A stretch of 64,000 nt of DNA from Apostichopus japonicus (GCF_037975245.1 NC_092571.1:18126917-18190916); one strand, 5' to 3'. Shown: positions 24,049 through 37,068, counted from the stretch's first letter. Numbers and translations: made by a program. The notes: generated by a model not told the origin, from the letters alone.

Positions 24049-27000
24049 CAAACCAAAACCAAAACAAGAAAAACAAACACATTAGTTATCCCGTAATCTC
24101 TCGCTGTTTCATTTATGAAGTTCTTCATATGCATTATGTCATTATCAATCATTAATCGTTTCTTTTAATACAGTAGTGCTGAAAATGCATTCCCTAGATC
24201 ATCAGTTCTATGCCTCAAGTTACAACCACTAGCTGCTGTACAGCAGTTTCAGAGCTCAGCTTAATGAGCATACAGTGTTGTATATATCGCTGCTTGTTTT
24301 TCCTCTCACTAAATCACATCATTACAAACTCAACATTTGCTTCTTCAACATACTTCTTCAAATTGATATTTAACCAACCGATGAGACGGGGAAAAAGATT
24401 TACTAAACAAACAAGATGGATTTGAATTTCTTGTTAGTTTTAGTCCCGCTCTGCTATAATCAATCAAGGCCAATAAACATACACACTCAAATAAACAGAC
24501 TGTGGAGTTTTTTGCCAAATCATATATTTATTTCCATTGAAGACCTCATCATCCCTAGATGAATCATGTATATATATCTCTATCTTGCAAACACTGGAAA
24601 AATAATCAGCTTTCACCCAATATTTTATTGATTGCAGTGATTGATGGTGTCTTTACGAAACTCCTGTTTGAATTAACGAAGGTGTTTTAGTACTGCAGAC
24701 ATTAAAAGTGGTATTTATCACCCAGTATAAAATTTGCCCTCGTGTAGCCTTTAGTGCCGATATACGGTCGTCATTCACGCGTAGTACAAATATATACATA
24801 CGATATATATGGTACACAGTGATGTAACAGAGATGGCCTGTGTGGATGGAGTTCATTAGTAATATTTTTTCCGCTTTCCGTCGCATTCTGTGGGTTGTTA
24901 CGCCACTTTCTTATTACACACGATTCCTTGCTTTTGCAATAGACATTATTAAACTCAGCTGTACGTGGATAGATAGAAATCGTCAATTCTGCGTAATACC
25001 ATGCATATGCACGCTGGAGGCTGCTGCTGTGAGATGACATTGTGACGCATCAGAGTAGAGCGTGATTCATACTCCTAGAGAAGGAGGCTTAATATGAGGG
25101 CTGCGGTAGAGGCTTGCGAAAAAAAACGGTTCTAGGCATAATTTATTCCTGTAGGAGTTTCTGGATGATCATTAGAATTACAGAAGATGTGATGAGTTTG
25201 GGAAATCAAGGAGAACAGGTCTCTGTGTGTTAGGGATTAAAACTATAGTTTCTCAGAGGACAGTTTAATAGACCCGTGTAATGTGAATTATTTAGTTGGT
25301 TTAAAAGTATTACTATACACATTGTATGCACTTGGGCAAGGAAAATTTGTGTGTTTAAATTTGTATAGCAGTTTCAAAGGCTGTGAATTTTGTCGCCTAT
25401 AAGCTGTACGTCACAAGATAAGTAATTTCCGTCAGAAATGATAAATAATTGAATACCGCATAAGACAATATTTACTATTAAGGGCCGTCATACATGCAGA
25501 TATAGACTGGTGTTGTAATGATCAAGTATGTATTATTTTGAAGCATTGTCATAGGTTTGTTGTTATTAGAATTAGCACATTACAGTACACTGGAGGAGAG
25601 CCTGGCTCTGGCTTAACGTAAATATTATAATGTAAATCTTATAACATTACATCCAAACATCCATACAATATGTAGCACACAGCCACTAGTACACAAGACA
25701 GCTAGCTATTACACCATAAGTAGTACACCCGGAATGAAACATTTTGAAAAAGCCGGTGTTCAACTGCCATCGTCGGTGAATAGGGCTCATTCACGAAACT
25801 GTCATGATAAATTAGGATATCCTCACTTTGCACATGGTGACCAGGTTTGTTGCATTTCTTCGTCATCGTTCACTGTCTCATGCAGTTAGATTTGACGAGG
25901 ATGGAATGTCACAGTGGCGTGCACCCTTCCCACCACGGTTTTGGCTAGTTGGTATTCAGTAGTGTATCAGTGTACATGTTAGTTTTACAGTGATAACTAT
26001 ACTTACTACTGTATACTGCCTAAGATAGTACCATGGTTGGTCATGTTTTTAAACTTGCTCAAAGTCACTCTTAAACTGTTCTGACGTTATCTGTGATTTA
26101 CTTTGCTCCTATCGTACTGTACCTGCCTACAGTCTTTACCTTCATGCACTCTCCCATCTTCCTTTCCATCACAGACCTTGTTGGATTAACAGTAAATGCA
26201 ACCATCTGATGCAATAGGCTGTAGTGTACAAATTATATGAATACATTGCAGTACCACAAAACATTCGACCTTGTATAAAACAAAATCTCCAGTGACATTT
26301 AATTCTAAATTTCATGCATTTCTCTGGACACATAATTTATTTATCAATAAATTGATATTCGTATCCATACTGTGTGTGCTCTCTACATTTGTGCGTGCAT
26401 GTGTTGATATACAGTAGTATATACGTATACTATGCACACACAGTAGTTGTATACACTGAACACTTGAAATCTTAAGTGTCATATGGTGCCTGAGTGTCGT
26501 TGAGCCATGTACTAAATATACTCCAGTGTCTGTCCAGAAGGTGCCTCTTATGCATGAAAGAGTTACTGGTTGGTCACATATCACACAGTTGCCCACATGC
26601 ATTCGGTAATAATTTTCCATTAAATTTAAAGAACCCTGTCATTATGGGCATTTTCTGCTCATAGTGTCTCTCTACAGTCAACAAGCAACACTTGTTTCAA
26701 GTCCTAGTTGTACTATGGGGATGCATGAGCAAAAGTTATATGAAAACAATTGAAAAAGGATTTCAGTGAAATAAGTTTTAACTTGGCAGAAAAAGGCAGC
26801 ACTAAAAAGAAGCATTGGATTGAGGGTGGGGGGGAGGGGAGGGAAGGGGAGGAGGACTTCAAGAAAATAGCATCAACTATGTCCCTTTTGAAAAGAAAAA
26901 TGGAGGATGGTCAAAGATTTTCTTATAATTTGCTGACCATTGTCTCTTCTGACTTCAAATATATACAAAAGGTAGTGATCTACAATTCTTTAAAAAAAAA

Positions 27001-27856
27001 ATTTTTTCAAGGCTATAATGGAAAACCAGGAATGGGCATTGTCTTTTTTTAATTGATTTTTTTCAGTTCAATGCTGACCATTATGTGTATTGAGATACTA
27101 ATTTTTATGTAAATAATATGACAAGAAAACCATCGACTTTAACAATTGTGTTGTTACAAGGCCACATGTAGCCGTCCTCTCACTTAGTTTGAGAGTTTGG
27201 CTCTGAGTATAGTTTAAAAGAACTTAACAGATCGTGAAGGAATGGCATATTGAATATCTTTCCATGACGAAGGACACATCGCAGGTACATCCATTATTCA
27301 TGCTTCTAGCCGTCTGAATTTATATTTTTCTTCTTGCGATACTTCACACATGAGGCTTAGTAGTCCATACGGTTTCTCTTCACACCCAAAGTGGCGATGC
27401 CTCAAAGCTTGCGGTGCGAATGCGTCGTGAAATAACAAGCTGAAAGTGTATCTATGCTTCTCGGTGTATTGATTGCCCTTCAGAGCCATGAGAAGATTGC
27501 TTCTACTAAGAATCAAGAAAAGGGGATGATCGAGAAACATGTGAGCGATCATTATTAGAACAAACATTAGAAGGTAGAAAAACCCAAAAGAAACTCCAGA
27601 AACTTTAATTATAATGTGAGGTGGGATCATGTATTTATTATATATTGAATTCAAGGCTGTGTTAAACTTTAATAAATTTGTCCCATAAGTACAGTGTTAT
27701 ATGTGTCAGTAAGGATGTTGAACTGTAACTGTGCAAATTTTCTTCAAGCTCTTATGCAAAGCAGGTATAATGTGTGCTTTAAGTATCTTGCAGTTAACTT
27801 GACCATGTAGTCTCCTCTGCAGTGTATATATATATATTTTTTTAACTTCGCTCCTC

Positions 27857-27935
27857 GCTTACCTGTCTCCTCACAAGCTCAGCACTGATCTCCCGTTACC
27901 GTGTCTAGAGTGAACTGGTAACCTTGTAATATCAC
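27857..27935 (+). repeat. Half copy of the 'GCTTACCTGTCTCC' MITE-like family
   Basis: Begins GCTTACCTGTCTCCTCAC and continues through CTCAGCACT and GAGTGAACTGGTAACCTT, matching the left arm of the 20881-21932 element including its upstream 'CTTCGCTCC' flank. No matching inverted right arm is visible nearby. Confidence 0.55.
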
Positions 27936-28828
27936 CGTGCAGTGTGTGGTTTACATGATTACAATACAAAGTAAACACAGATTTTGTTTCATAGGCTCTA
28001 TAACATGTTATAATAATGCAGCTACAGTATAACTTTCTATCAGTATATATTAGAACAGGGACTTGTTACAATATAGCAATTCCTTGATAACATTGACTGC
28101 CAAATCAGCACGGATAATGGAATGTAAACGCTCTTCTGCTTGGGACAAAGAATGTGAGGCTATGGTTAGGAAATGGGGTAGAGGGGTGGGGGGGGGAAGG
28201 AAGTAGGGAGGGCAAATGAATTTGTGCTTTGCCTGAATACTGTATCGACTCTTCTATTACACGTTTACCTGGAATATGGGGGTGCTCATGCTAATGAAGT
28301 TAGTAATTAATAGGCTAGCTTAATGGGAAAGTGCAATGGGAGAGTTAAGACAGGTAAGTACCATTGATTGTAAAAAACCCTTGAAACCAGAGGCCTTTTG
28401 TGGTCTTCAAGTTACTATCTTGAAAATTGCTGAAAACTAGTTATTTGCAGTTTTCAATGGCTGATGGTCAAATTATACAACTAGTTCAAAGTTACCTTTC
28501 CACTTTCTCGTCCCACAATGTTTATGGATGGCGAGTCTGTCATGTTAGAATCATAATAAAGTCAAATAATAAGTCAAAAAGTGGGACCGAAAGCAACTTT
28601 TTAAGTAGCTGGTGAATATTATACTGGTGGGTTGTCTTTTGTGTGTCTCTAGCATATACTGTATATGTATATCTGGCAACCTAGTCACTGATTATTAATT
28701 GAATGATATTGCACATAGGAACACCCTGATGTAAAGTAGACTGGCTATGTGTAATGTTTGTTGCAATGTGCCTTTTCTGCAGTTTTGGTCTAACCCTTGA
28801 ATCTTTTCATTTCTTTCTCTTTTTACAG

Positions 28829-29141
28829 TTACTACCGGTAATCACAAACCGAGGTTCAAGACGGATATATTCCATGGAATCGTGGAAGAAAACTCAGACG
28901 AAATAACCCTCGACCCTCCGCTCTTCGTACACGACGAGGACGAGGGCCAAAATGGACAAATTTGTAAATTTTTTATTCAGGAGGACGATATTCCTTTCAC
29001 AGTGGACGTAGTGGATGCGGACACGGGGGAGGGCGTCATTAGGCCAAAGAGCTCAGATCTGATGGATTGTGAGAAATCACGAGAGTGGCACTTTCACGTC
29101 AGAGCGGAAGATTGTGCGGAGAAGAGACGGAGATCACACAC
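28829..29141 (+). CDS. CLSTN: Calsyntenin exon 2: first cadherin repeat (codons 27-131)
   Basis: The exon encodes the N-terminus of the mature chain and most of cadherin repeat 1. It starts after a pyrimidine tract ending ACAG; its first two bases complete Val27, and codons run from 28831. Visible features: the 'NHKPRF' start (31-36), 'GIVEENSD' (43-50), the acidic loop 'HDEDEGQNGQ' (61-70), 'DADTGEGVIRPK' (89-100), and cysteines 72, 107 and 122. From memory of vertebrate calsyntenins, all three cysteines and the 'TGEG.IR.K' stretch occupy the same places. The exon ends in a split codon (AC|) before a strong GTAAGT donor, phase 2. It is much richer in GC and CpG than the introns. Calsyntenins are mainly neuronal membrane proteins linking to kinesin-1 cargo and synapse organisation; function here is by family. 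Confidence 0.96.
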
Positions 29142-32100
29142 GTAAGTTAATGATTCATAGATCATCGGTATCGGCCCCAAATTTACTAGAAACTCAAATA
29201 TATGGTCATGAATGCTCCAAATTCAATAAGCATTATACTGGTATCAGCGTTGAAGCATTATTTTTCCTTCATACTCGAGACTCTTTGAATTCTGTAATAA
29301 ATTTAGCTCTTGAATGACTGGAAATAATTTGATGATTCATACAGCTAACAGGTATATACTTTTGAAATTTGTTTTAGCAATTTTTAGCATACATGTTAAA
29401 ATCTTTGGCCGTTATTGATGACATTTAAATCAACTTCAAATTTGGAGCAAAGAAAAATCAGAGCTGTTTTTTTGTGCAGTCTGTGAGCAGTCAATTTATT
29501 ATATGTAAGTATAGTCATATACTGTGCATTGCAAATACAGTGAACACATGCATAGAATTTGGAAATGTTAAGTGCATCCCACCTGATCGAACTCCATCGA
29601 AGAATAAAAAATAAATTTGGTGGAAAATATGCAAATTGAAGATGCGTGGTTGCTCCTCAGAATATCTGGAGGTAATCGAAAGTGGAAGGTGACTTTGATA
29701 AGATGACCTAGGGTCAGTGGCCATAACTATCTGCCAGCTAATTAAATTGTAGTAGGTTTCTAGGCATGGAATAGTTTATTCTTGAGGAGAAGCAATTGAG
29801 CAAACAGACTTCCTTAAACTGTACTGAAACTATTATGTTATCTTCTCACAAAGAGGTTTTTAATATGAGATGAAACTATAAAGTACTAAACAGCTTTAAT
29901 TTTGTTCAAATCTGAATCAAAAAGAAAACGTGTTGAACTGTTTTATCTAAATGTACAGTCACATAGCAGCAGTAGAGTTTTTGCTATAGTCAAATGAAGT
30001 TTAAAGGCATTGAAGACTTGCTCCAAACCGCGTGCTGCCATCTGAAAAAGTTTACTTTCTGTTGCTTGCAAGTGACGTTTTGTTCGTGTCACTACAAAAT
30101 GCAGACAGTAATGAAACGTGATACCTTGTTATCTCTAGCTGGACCTGAGATGTCCATCACTGTATCGTTTATACACTGTACTGTGTGTATTGACCGCAGC
30201 TGTATGCACTGACATGTACACTAGTGTCTAATTACCGACGGTAGCAAGCTGTGTGTGTATTTTCTGGGATCGATGGTGGTGTCTCACACTTCTGTTACAC
30301 CTCATTCAAAACTAGGTCAGATTACCAGCATTAGATGTTTCTTTTTGCACGAGTCATCACACCCTTTAACCTGTTACACAACAGAGAAGATTTGGAGATC
30401 ATCTTAATTACTGCACAGTGGTTAATTGACTACTTTTATGCATTATAGTGGTGGCCCCTACAGTATATGTATATTGTATGTCTATTACCTGCATGTCTAT
30501 GCGTTATTGTGATAAGGTGATTGTTCTTAATCAGATGCCATTATTGTTAACAGACTATTGTGTCTGTTGGCAGGTGCATTCAGTTGAGGATAAACTCAAT
30601 AATAACCATTCAATTATGCAGGGATTGTTGTGTCTAGCTATCTGTGCAATACTCCAGCACAATTGCACCAGAGATATTACCTGAATATACTTAAGGTATA
30701 TACAGTAATACCACTGTAGACTGTACAAAAGGGATTTAAAACCCCTGCACACTGTACAGTAGGTATATAACACCCCTGAATAGTACGTAGGTAGCCTATA
30801 TAACACCCTCGTTTTTAAGTCTGCACTTGAGTACATATACTGTATATATGTAGAGCAAGCCAAAATTTGAAATCCTAAGTTTGGGAAGGTTTTTTTTTTT
30901 CATCACAGTTTGATTTTTCCAAATGTTCAAACTTTAAAATTTATGAAGCAAAGTGCAAAAAGTACTCAGTTAAAATTTCCCCAAAGTTTAATTGAATGAG
31001 GTATTTAACTAACATTTCATTCAGGTTAACTTGATTAGGCAATGCCAGAAATTACACGGTACAGATCTATGCATATATAGTACAGTAGCTCAGGTACAAT
31101 TCTGAATTTTTATAAGATATGGTCTTACTTTTAGAAAAGAATGATTCATTGTTGCATTCCAGTATTATACCAGTATACTGTAGTATACAGAATCTACTAT
31201 GTAAAAAATTACAAGTGCCACCACATGATTGCACAAAAGTATCCTCTGTTCGAAATTGGAAAATCAATTTAAATCTGATTACCATATTCCCGATTGTTGG
31301 TGTCGTCTCTGATATTGCAAAAGGAGGTGACTGCATGGACTTGATAATGGAGGAGGAGCCTGGGTTTGGAACGAGAGTTCACAAATGGTAACCTAGTTTT
31401 TCTAGTACCTAATGAAAGCATTCTGACAATTGGACAACATTATAGGATTTATGGAGTGAGTTGTTACTATTGCCATTGAACACTTAAATTCTAAATTTAA
31501 CCAAACTAGTGAGTTTTGGGTATTTTGTGTGGTATAGTGTAGTACATATGTTTTCCCCCACAATGTGTTATTGCTGCCTTCCCCTACCTGTGCTCCCCCC
31601 ACTCCCATCCCCCTTCCCAAACAAAAGCTGACAAATTCTCTTGCTACCATTAGTATTGCAAATGCAAAAAATGCAATTCATATTTAAATATAGTACTATA
31701 TATAGCTTTAATTTTTGCTGTTTGATGTCAGAAAATGATAGTTGTTCAATTAAGTACCAGTACACTTCTGTGAGATTACTGTACTGTACATACTCGGTAC
31801 GTGTTAAGAATGCAGTTAACATCTCTGCATGCAGGTGTTGGAAATTAAATTTTACAGGTTTTCTGACTACGCTGCTTAATTATTTACGGAGATCATGAAA
31901 CTGCACTGTTCATCTTTGATCTGGTTATTTTAACGGAGATTGTAAAATTGTGAGTCAAAATTAACTGACAACTTTCTTTATCATGCATATATATACATGT
32001 ACTGACAAAGCTATCAAATTATCATAAAATAATTAGATAACGTGACCATTTTAAAGAATATCAGCAGTATTTTGTATTATACAGCACCTACAGTACTTGT

Positions 32101-32274
32101 ATTCTGGTCATTTGATTGGTCAATTGCTCTATTTCACTCTATGCAATAGAACCATGGGTTATACTTTTTTGGTAGCACTTTTTTCAATGGTAAGAGAGCA
32201 GAGAAACCTGTCTGTTCAAAACAATCTGTTGCCTGAGTGCATTTTACCCATCTCAATGTAATATGTTGTATAAA

Positions 32275-32440
32275 ACAAATAATGAATGGTTTCCATTCAT
32301 GCAATAGTGCAAATATTTCATGAGTTGAAAGATGTAATTTGTTCCATTCAACTCTGCTGCGCCTCGTTGAATGGAACATTCCATCTTTCATCTCATGAAA
32401 TATTTGCACTATTGCACTCATAACCATTCATTATTTGTAT
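32275..32440. mobile_element. Foldback/MITE-like inverted repeat (~166 bp)
   Basis: Two imperfect arms of about 75-80 bp (roughly 32275-32352 and 32366-32440) face each other across a 13-nt loop containing CTGCGC. Shared blocks include AATGAATGGT, GCAATAGTGCAAATATTTCA, GATGAAAGAT-like and GTTCCATTCAAC. Transcribed RNA would fold into a long hairpin. No target duplication was clear. Confidence 0.8.
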
Positions 32441-34419
32441 AATATTCAGCAATGATGACATTCGTGTTCAAGAATATTTAGACTTTCTTGACCTTCCCAA
32501 TGCTTGATGAAATTGCTGCATCAGGAACATGCATAATACATGTAACAACATCTTTTCATTATAAAAGAATCTAAATTATCATTATAAAGAAAATATGCAA
32601 ATTATATATTCCTCACCTGACAAAAAAGTGATTAGTGTGTTTATTGAACATATTGCATGGTAATTGTCATACAGAATAATAGTATACAGATCTGTCAGAT
32701 TTAGGGTATACATTTTTTTCACTTCTAGCAGAATATTTAAATTTCATTAAAGTTGGTTTCAAACAATTTGGTAATCTTCAGAAAGTGCCTACAGGTTATC
32801 TAACATTACAGTCATGATCCTGACAATTAATGCAGTCTGTGTTTATCTCAGAATGTTACTAATGAATATACGTGAAACTACACAATTAACTGCTGACTTA
32901 CATTTTACATTGTTAGTATATCAGATCCCATCTTAAAAACTTGAATCCCTAAAGCTAATGCACAACTTGCACTGTCATGAAAAAAACCCAATTTCGTCTC
33001 GGAGTTCTTGGTTTGTACTTTGGAGGACAAATAGCCCCCATTGCACCATCAACAAGAGTTCCTTAATATGCCTCTTAACTCATGGCATAAAAATCCAATT
33101 TGTATCGAAGACAAATCAAATATCTAGAGTCGAATGTACAGTATGTGCACACCGTATGTACTCATATGAGGCTTGTGAGCTGTTAGATGATACACTTTGA
33201 ACATAAATGTCTCACGAACCAGGCCTACATTTTTTCGCCTCTCTCGGAGAGCAAGAGTCATCCTTTTTAGCAGATGCTCCGGGGTTAAAATTACTCCTGA
33301 TTGCATTATCCCGAAACAAACACTAAGGGCACTTAGTTCTGATTGGAAACATTTTTAGAAAATCAAATTATTTCTTCTTTTCAATGGAAATTTGGGTAAT
33401 TTGATTAATAGCGTTTATTGATTAAGATCTTGTGAACGTGATAAAACCTTTGGTTTCTTAACATTTCCTGATCCACATTGATTAATGAAAGCTTTCTGGT
33501 AATATTGCATCAGTGATAATCACATGAATGCATGAAAAAGAAATGAAATTTTAATTAAATTTCATCAGAAACTAGCTCCAAAATTGTGGCACAGATGTTA
33601 AAATGACACATGTCAATTTGGTACAAGCACTGAGTTGCGATTTGTTTCCTGGCGGGGGGGGGGGATGGGATTATAGTCGTGCACAGTACACACTTCTTGT
33701 AAGTACTGTATTGGTATACAGGACATGTATAGAGGTGAAATTAAAAACTAATCCATGAAAACATTAAAATTTTAGGTAATTGTGTCATTCCCTAGTTCCA
33801 CATTTCATCAATTTTTAAAGTCACACAAACTGTGTATCTTCATGAAAGTGCTACAAGTTATCTAAGAGAAGTAGATTTGACTTTGGGAGTGTGTTTTAAT
33901 AGGTAAAAAAGAAAACTGAAAAGGCACATGTATGCTTTTTTAATGATCTGCTTTATTTGGCTCCAATTATAGCGCGCTAGGAAAGTTTTGTGAGTATGTG
34001 ATCGACCTGCCACGGTCGTAAGTTGACCTCAGGCTCTACAATTAGCCTGCATAGCCTCTTAACACCATTAGGCTCTTAGTGTAAAAACTGTGTGGAGATA
34101 TGTTCATGTCTACAGTGTAGTTAGTCATACAGCGTTCACACAAAGACCCTCATACAAGAAAAAATATGTGGCAGGCGTTGCAGACTAATTGGTAAAAAGA
34201 GTCACTATTTATGACCAAAGCAGGTCGATTATGTAATCTCAAGAAACTTTTCCATGATAGCATGCTTCAGGTGGGGTCTATGCAGCAGACGTTTAAGGTA
34301 CACCCGGATTTATGGTTGACACATGTTCAAAACAATTGATAATAAACTACCCAAGTTACACCTAAAAGTTACACAATATAAACTTGAATGCCATCCTGAA
34401 TATATTCATAATGTATTCA

Positions 34420-34458
34420 GCCTCTGAAGAAGATCCTGCTAGGATCGAAACGTCAGGC
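34420..34458 (+). ncRNA. Hammerhead-ribozyme-like motif, copy 1 (stem III missing)
   Basis: In order: GCCT, CTGAAGA (34424-34430), a hairpin with GATCC/GGATC arms and TGCTA loop, GAAAC (34447-34451), GTC, AGGC. CUGANGA, stem II and GAAA match the hammerhead core, and GCCT/AGGC could form stem I. Normally a stem III lies between GAAA and the UH cleavage site. Here GAAAC runs straight into GTC, so activity would need a dimer or is lost. Penelope-like retroelements and related repeats are known to carry hammerheads with minimal stem III. It may instead be a conserved repeat core unrelated to cleavage. Confidence 0.4.
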
Positions 34459-35332
34459 CCTCTTATTATTACACAATATATATGTACATATCTATAAGTT
34501 TTATACGTTAAATACAATTCTGTGTCCTTAATCCAATTAGGAACAATGGACATGATAAATGCTTCTGTGCAATTAAGCTACACTTTACCTATGATATACA
34601 GTAACAATCATAAAATTATATATTGCTTAATGGTTTGTATGCACTGAAGATTTAAGACTGAAAATGAACTGTTTCCTGTAGGACATCAGGATACAGGAAA
34701 TGAGATATGACAGCTACTGTAGGCCCCTTCAGCCATGCAGGCTGTTGGCTGTAGTCTGCAGTATGTAACATTGGTAATCAGTGATCTAGTTTCAATAATT
34801 GGTTGTCAGAGTCGAAAACTGTGTGGACTTTTAAGACAAGACTGCAGTTATTGGTTGTAGCAGTACTGGCACTGCTGTATATATGTATACAGAATGAGTA
34901 CATCCATGCATACAGTTGAAAGGGTCGACCAAAATATTCCTGTATTTGACAAATTTTTTCTTGTTCCGTAAATTAATACTTACACATGCAGTAATACTTA
35001 TAGGCTTGAAGTAAAACTGCTGTAAGGTATGACAAGCTTAAACATAATTACTATGCCGTTATTTAATTATATGACTGTAATACGCCACACATTCCCGTGT
35101 GTTAGTTGCTTGAAATCAAATCCTTATAATCTCCCGAGATACATCATTCCCAATCATTCTTCTCTTTTTTCCCAACTGGAAGTTGGAATGAATCTCAAGT
35201 GGAAATTGGACTGACCGAATAATTATAATAGATGATAATACATCAAATATCCAACTTAAAATACTGTAATATGATCACCCTGCAATGTAACACAGTACTT
35301 ACTGTACTGTATGTTAACAGCACTGTATACAG

Positions 35333-35552
35333 TTAACAGCAGACCATGGCATGTAGCTACTGGTTTTTATCAACATCTCAATGTTACTTTCATAGAACTA
35401 TCATTCTTAATCATTCTTAACCTTTGCAATATAAGAAACACAGTACATAGTAAGCACTAGATAGAGCATACTGTCAACAGCAGACCATGGCATGTACAGT
35501 AGTTACTGGTTTTCATTTCCCAATGTTACTTGCATAACTATCATTCTTAATA
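35333..35552 (+). repeat. ~141-bp-spaced direct duplication just upstream of exon 3
   Basis: AACAGCAGACCATGGCATGTA recurs (first at about 35335, then about 35476), and both copies continue through 'actggttttcat'-like, 'caatgttact' and 'aactatcattcttaat'. The second copy ends about 28 bp before the exon 3 acceptor, so the branch-point region of intron 2 exists in two diverged copies. Confidence 0.8.
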
Positions 35553-35579
35553 GTTCTTCTCTCTCCATTGTCGCGACAG

Positions 35580-35788
35580 GGCCGAAGTCCACATTCTTGT
35601 CAACGATAGTAACGACAACGCTCCCCGGTTCATCTCGCCGTCTTACGAGGCGACCGTCAACGAGGGTGCCGTGTCCACAGACTTCCTGCAGTTGGAGGCT
35701 GTCGACGATGACTGTTCCGAGGCTAATTCTGTGATATGCAGCTACGAGATCGTCACACCGGATGTACCATTCTCAATCTCAGCTCAAG
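35580..35788 (+). CDS. CLSTN: Calsyntenin exon 3: cadherin 1-2 junction and cadherin repeat 2 (codons 131-201)
   Basis: The exon encodes the end of cadherin 1 and most of cadherin 2. The first base completes Thr131 and codons run from 35581. It contains the inter-repeat calcium-binding linker 'VNDSNDNAPRF' (138-148), which matches the canonical cadherin DxNDNxPxF motif closely. Then come 'SYEATVNEG' (152-160), 'EAVDDDCSE' (170-178, with a DxD-like acid cluster) and 'VICSYEIVTPDVPF' (182-195). Cysteines 176 and 184 correspond, from memory, to a conserved pair in vertebrate calsyntenins. The exon ends in a split glycine codon (G|) before GTATGG, phase 1. The frame continues exactly into exon 4. 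Confidence 0.96.
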
Positions 35789-37068
35789 GTATGGCATCGT
35801 TAAAACTATTAAATGACAGATCTAAAGTTATGCTGTGCACTTGTTCCATCCAGTGTGCATGGCTAAAGTGAAACCTACGTGCATATAGATGCATGGATAT
35901 AAGTTATGCAGGGGGAATAAATCACAACATGATTTTATACCAAATGCAAGGTAATAACTGTTTAATAAAGTCACATTTTTAGCTTGCCTTTAATAGGTAG
36001 TGGCAATCTGGCAAGTTTGGATTGGTTTTTGCTATAAGATAATGTATCAGAGATTTATTCCATGTGATGGTGGATGAAAGGGATGAAGTGTTTGGGGCTA
36101 GGGGAGGGGGTAGGGATATGGGGAGGGGCAGGGAAACGGGAAGGCAGAGAGGAAGATAAAGGAGAAAATGATAGGCTGAAAGTCTAAATAAATACATATT
36201 CTTGGTTATAAATATAAAGTTGATTACTACATGATAACTATCACCATCACAACACAGAATATTCAAAAGGGTATAATACTGTACCTGTCTGATCTTTTTC
36301 AAAACTTTTGATGGAAATGAAATAGAAAAAGGGATAGAACGAAAAATGAAGAAGAAAATCACTTTAAATAAAATGAGATAGGAAAGAGTTCTTCAGGAAT
36401 GGGAGGAAGAGGAAATCTTCATCAAATAAAATGTTTGCAAAAACTTGTTTAACTATTTCATTAGATGTCAAACAAATAAAAGTTGCCTAGCTGTAAACAT
36501 AACAAAATACAGAAATATTGAAAAAGAGAAAGACCAATGTACTTTAGTCCAAAGAGAAGAAAAACGAGTAGGGAGAAAAAGGTAAATAATTCAAAGGGAT
36601 AGGTGATAAAAGGATGAGAACCTTGTTGTTTATTTATACAGCTGTCTTTTCCCCAACATGATAGATCGAATGCCCCAAACAGTTTCCAACAAAACCGTCA
36701 TGTCAGTTTGGGGACAACAATTATCCGTTTTGAATAATATTCATCTGATTGCTCGGTTACGTTTCGTCCAGCTTTTAAAAGATAGAAATTAAAAGGCGAA
36801 CCCTGTAGGGCACATTAGATAAAAATGCAATCAATTGAATAACTCGTTCATTTCCTGGGCTCATGAATCGGGATGGTTTGGAGATAATTGAAATTGTTTT
36901 GAGGATATTAAGTATGCTTCTGTTGATGGGTTTATTGTTGTGGAAGCTGCAGATGAATACTGTATATACAGTGAGGAGATGTACAGTACAAGTGAACTTT
37001 GTCCAAAGTCTGTCTGGACTTTTTGGTTCCTTGCTTTAGCAAAAGGAACCTATGCAGTCAGGTTGGCG

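Larger units (their letters stand above)
8668..28828 (+). other. Calsyntenin intron 1 (20,161 bp, phase 1)
   Basis: Donor GTAAGA at 8668; the acceptor is a pyrimidine-rich tract ending in ACAG at 28828. The content is AT-rich with many dispersed TACAGTA/ACAGTAC strings. It contains an inverted-repeat element at 11935-12980, a MITE-like family (14296-14423, 20881-21932, half copy 27857-27935), a 33-bp palindromic insertion near 19611, a (TA)n run near 19957-19979, a 29-bp duplication near 23991-24048 and a G-rich run near 28185. Remaining stretches (8700-11900, 13000-14290, 14430-19600, 22000-27850) hold nothing I can name. Blocks at about 20400-20600 and 24740-25040 keep noticeably more CpG than their surroundings. 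Confidence 0.75.
29142..35579 (+). other. Calsyntenin intron 2 (6,438 bp, phase 2)
   Basis: Donor GTAAGT at 29142, acceptor CGACAG ending at 35579. Contains a foldback element (32275-32440), a poly-G run near 33654-33664, a hammerhead-like motif (34420-34458), and a duplicated segment immediately upstream of exon 3. The rest (29150-32270, 32445-34410, 34460-35330) shows nothing I can name. Confidence 0.8.

Noticed and set aside
25911-25945. CAGTGGCGTGCACCC as a transposon left end
   Set aside because: Starts like the hAT elements upstream, but no inverted partner or 8-bp duplication could be located.
27298-27654. 118-codon minus-strand open frame with a hydrophobic stretch
   Set aside because: No recognised family, no splice or promoter context, AT-rich composition like the surrounding intron; treated as chance.
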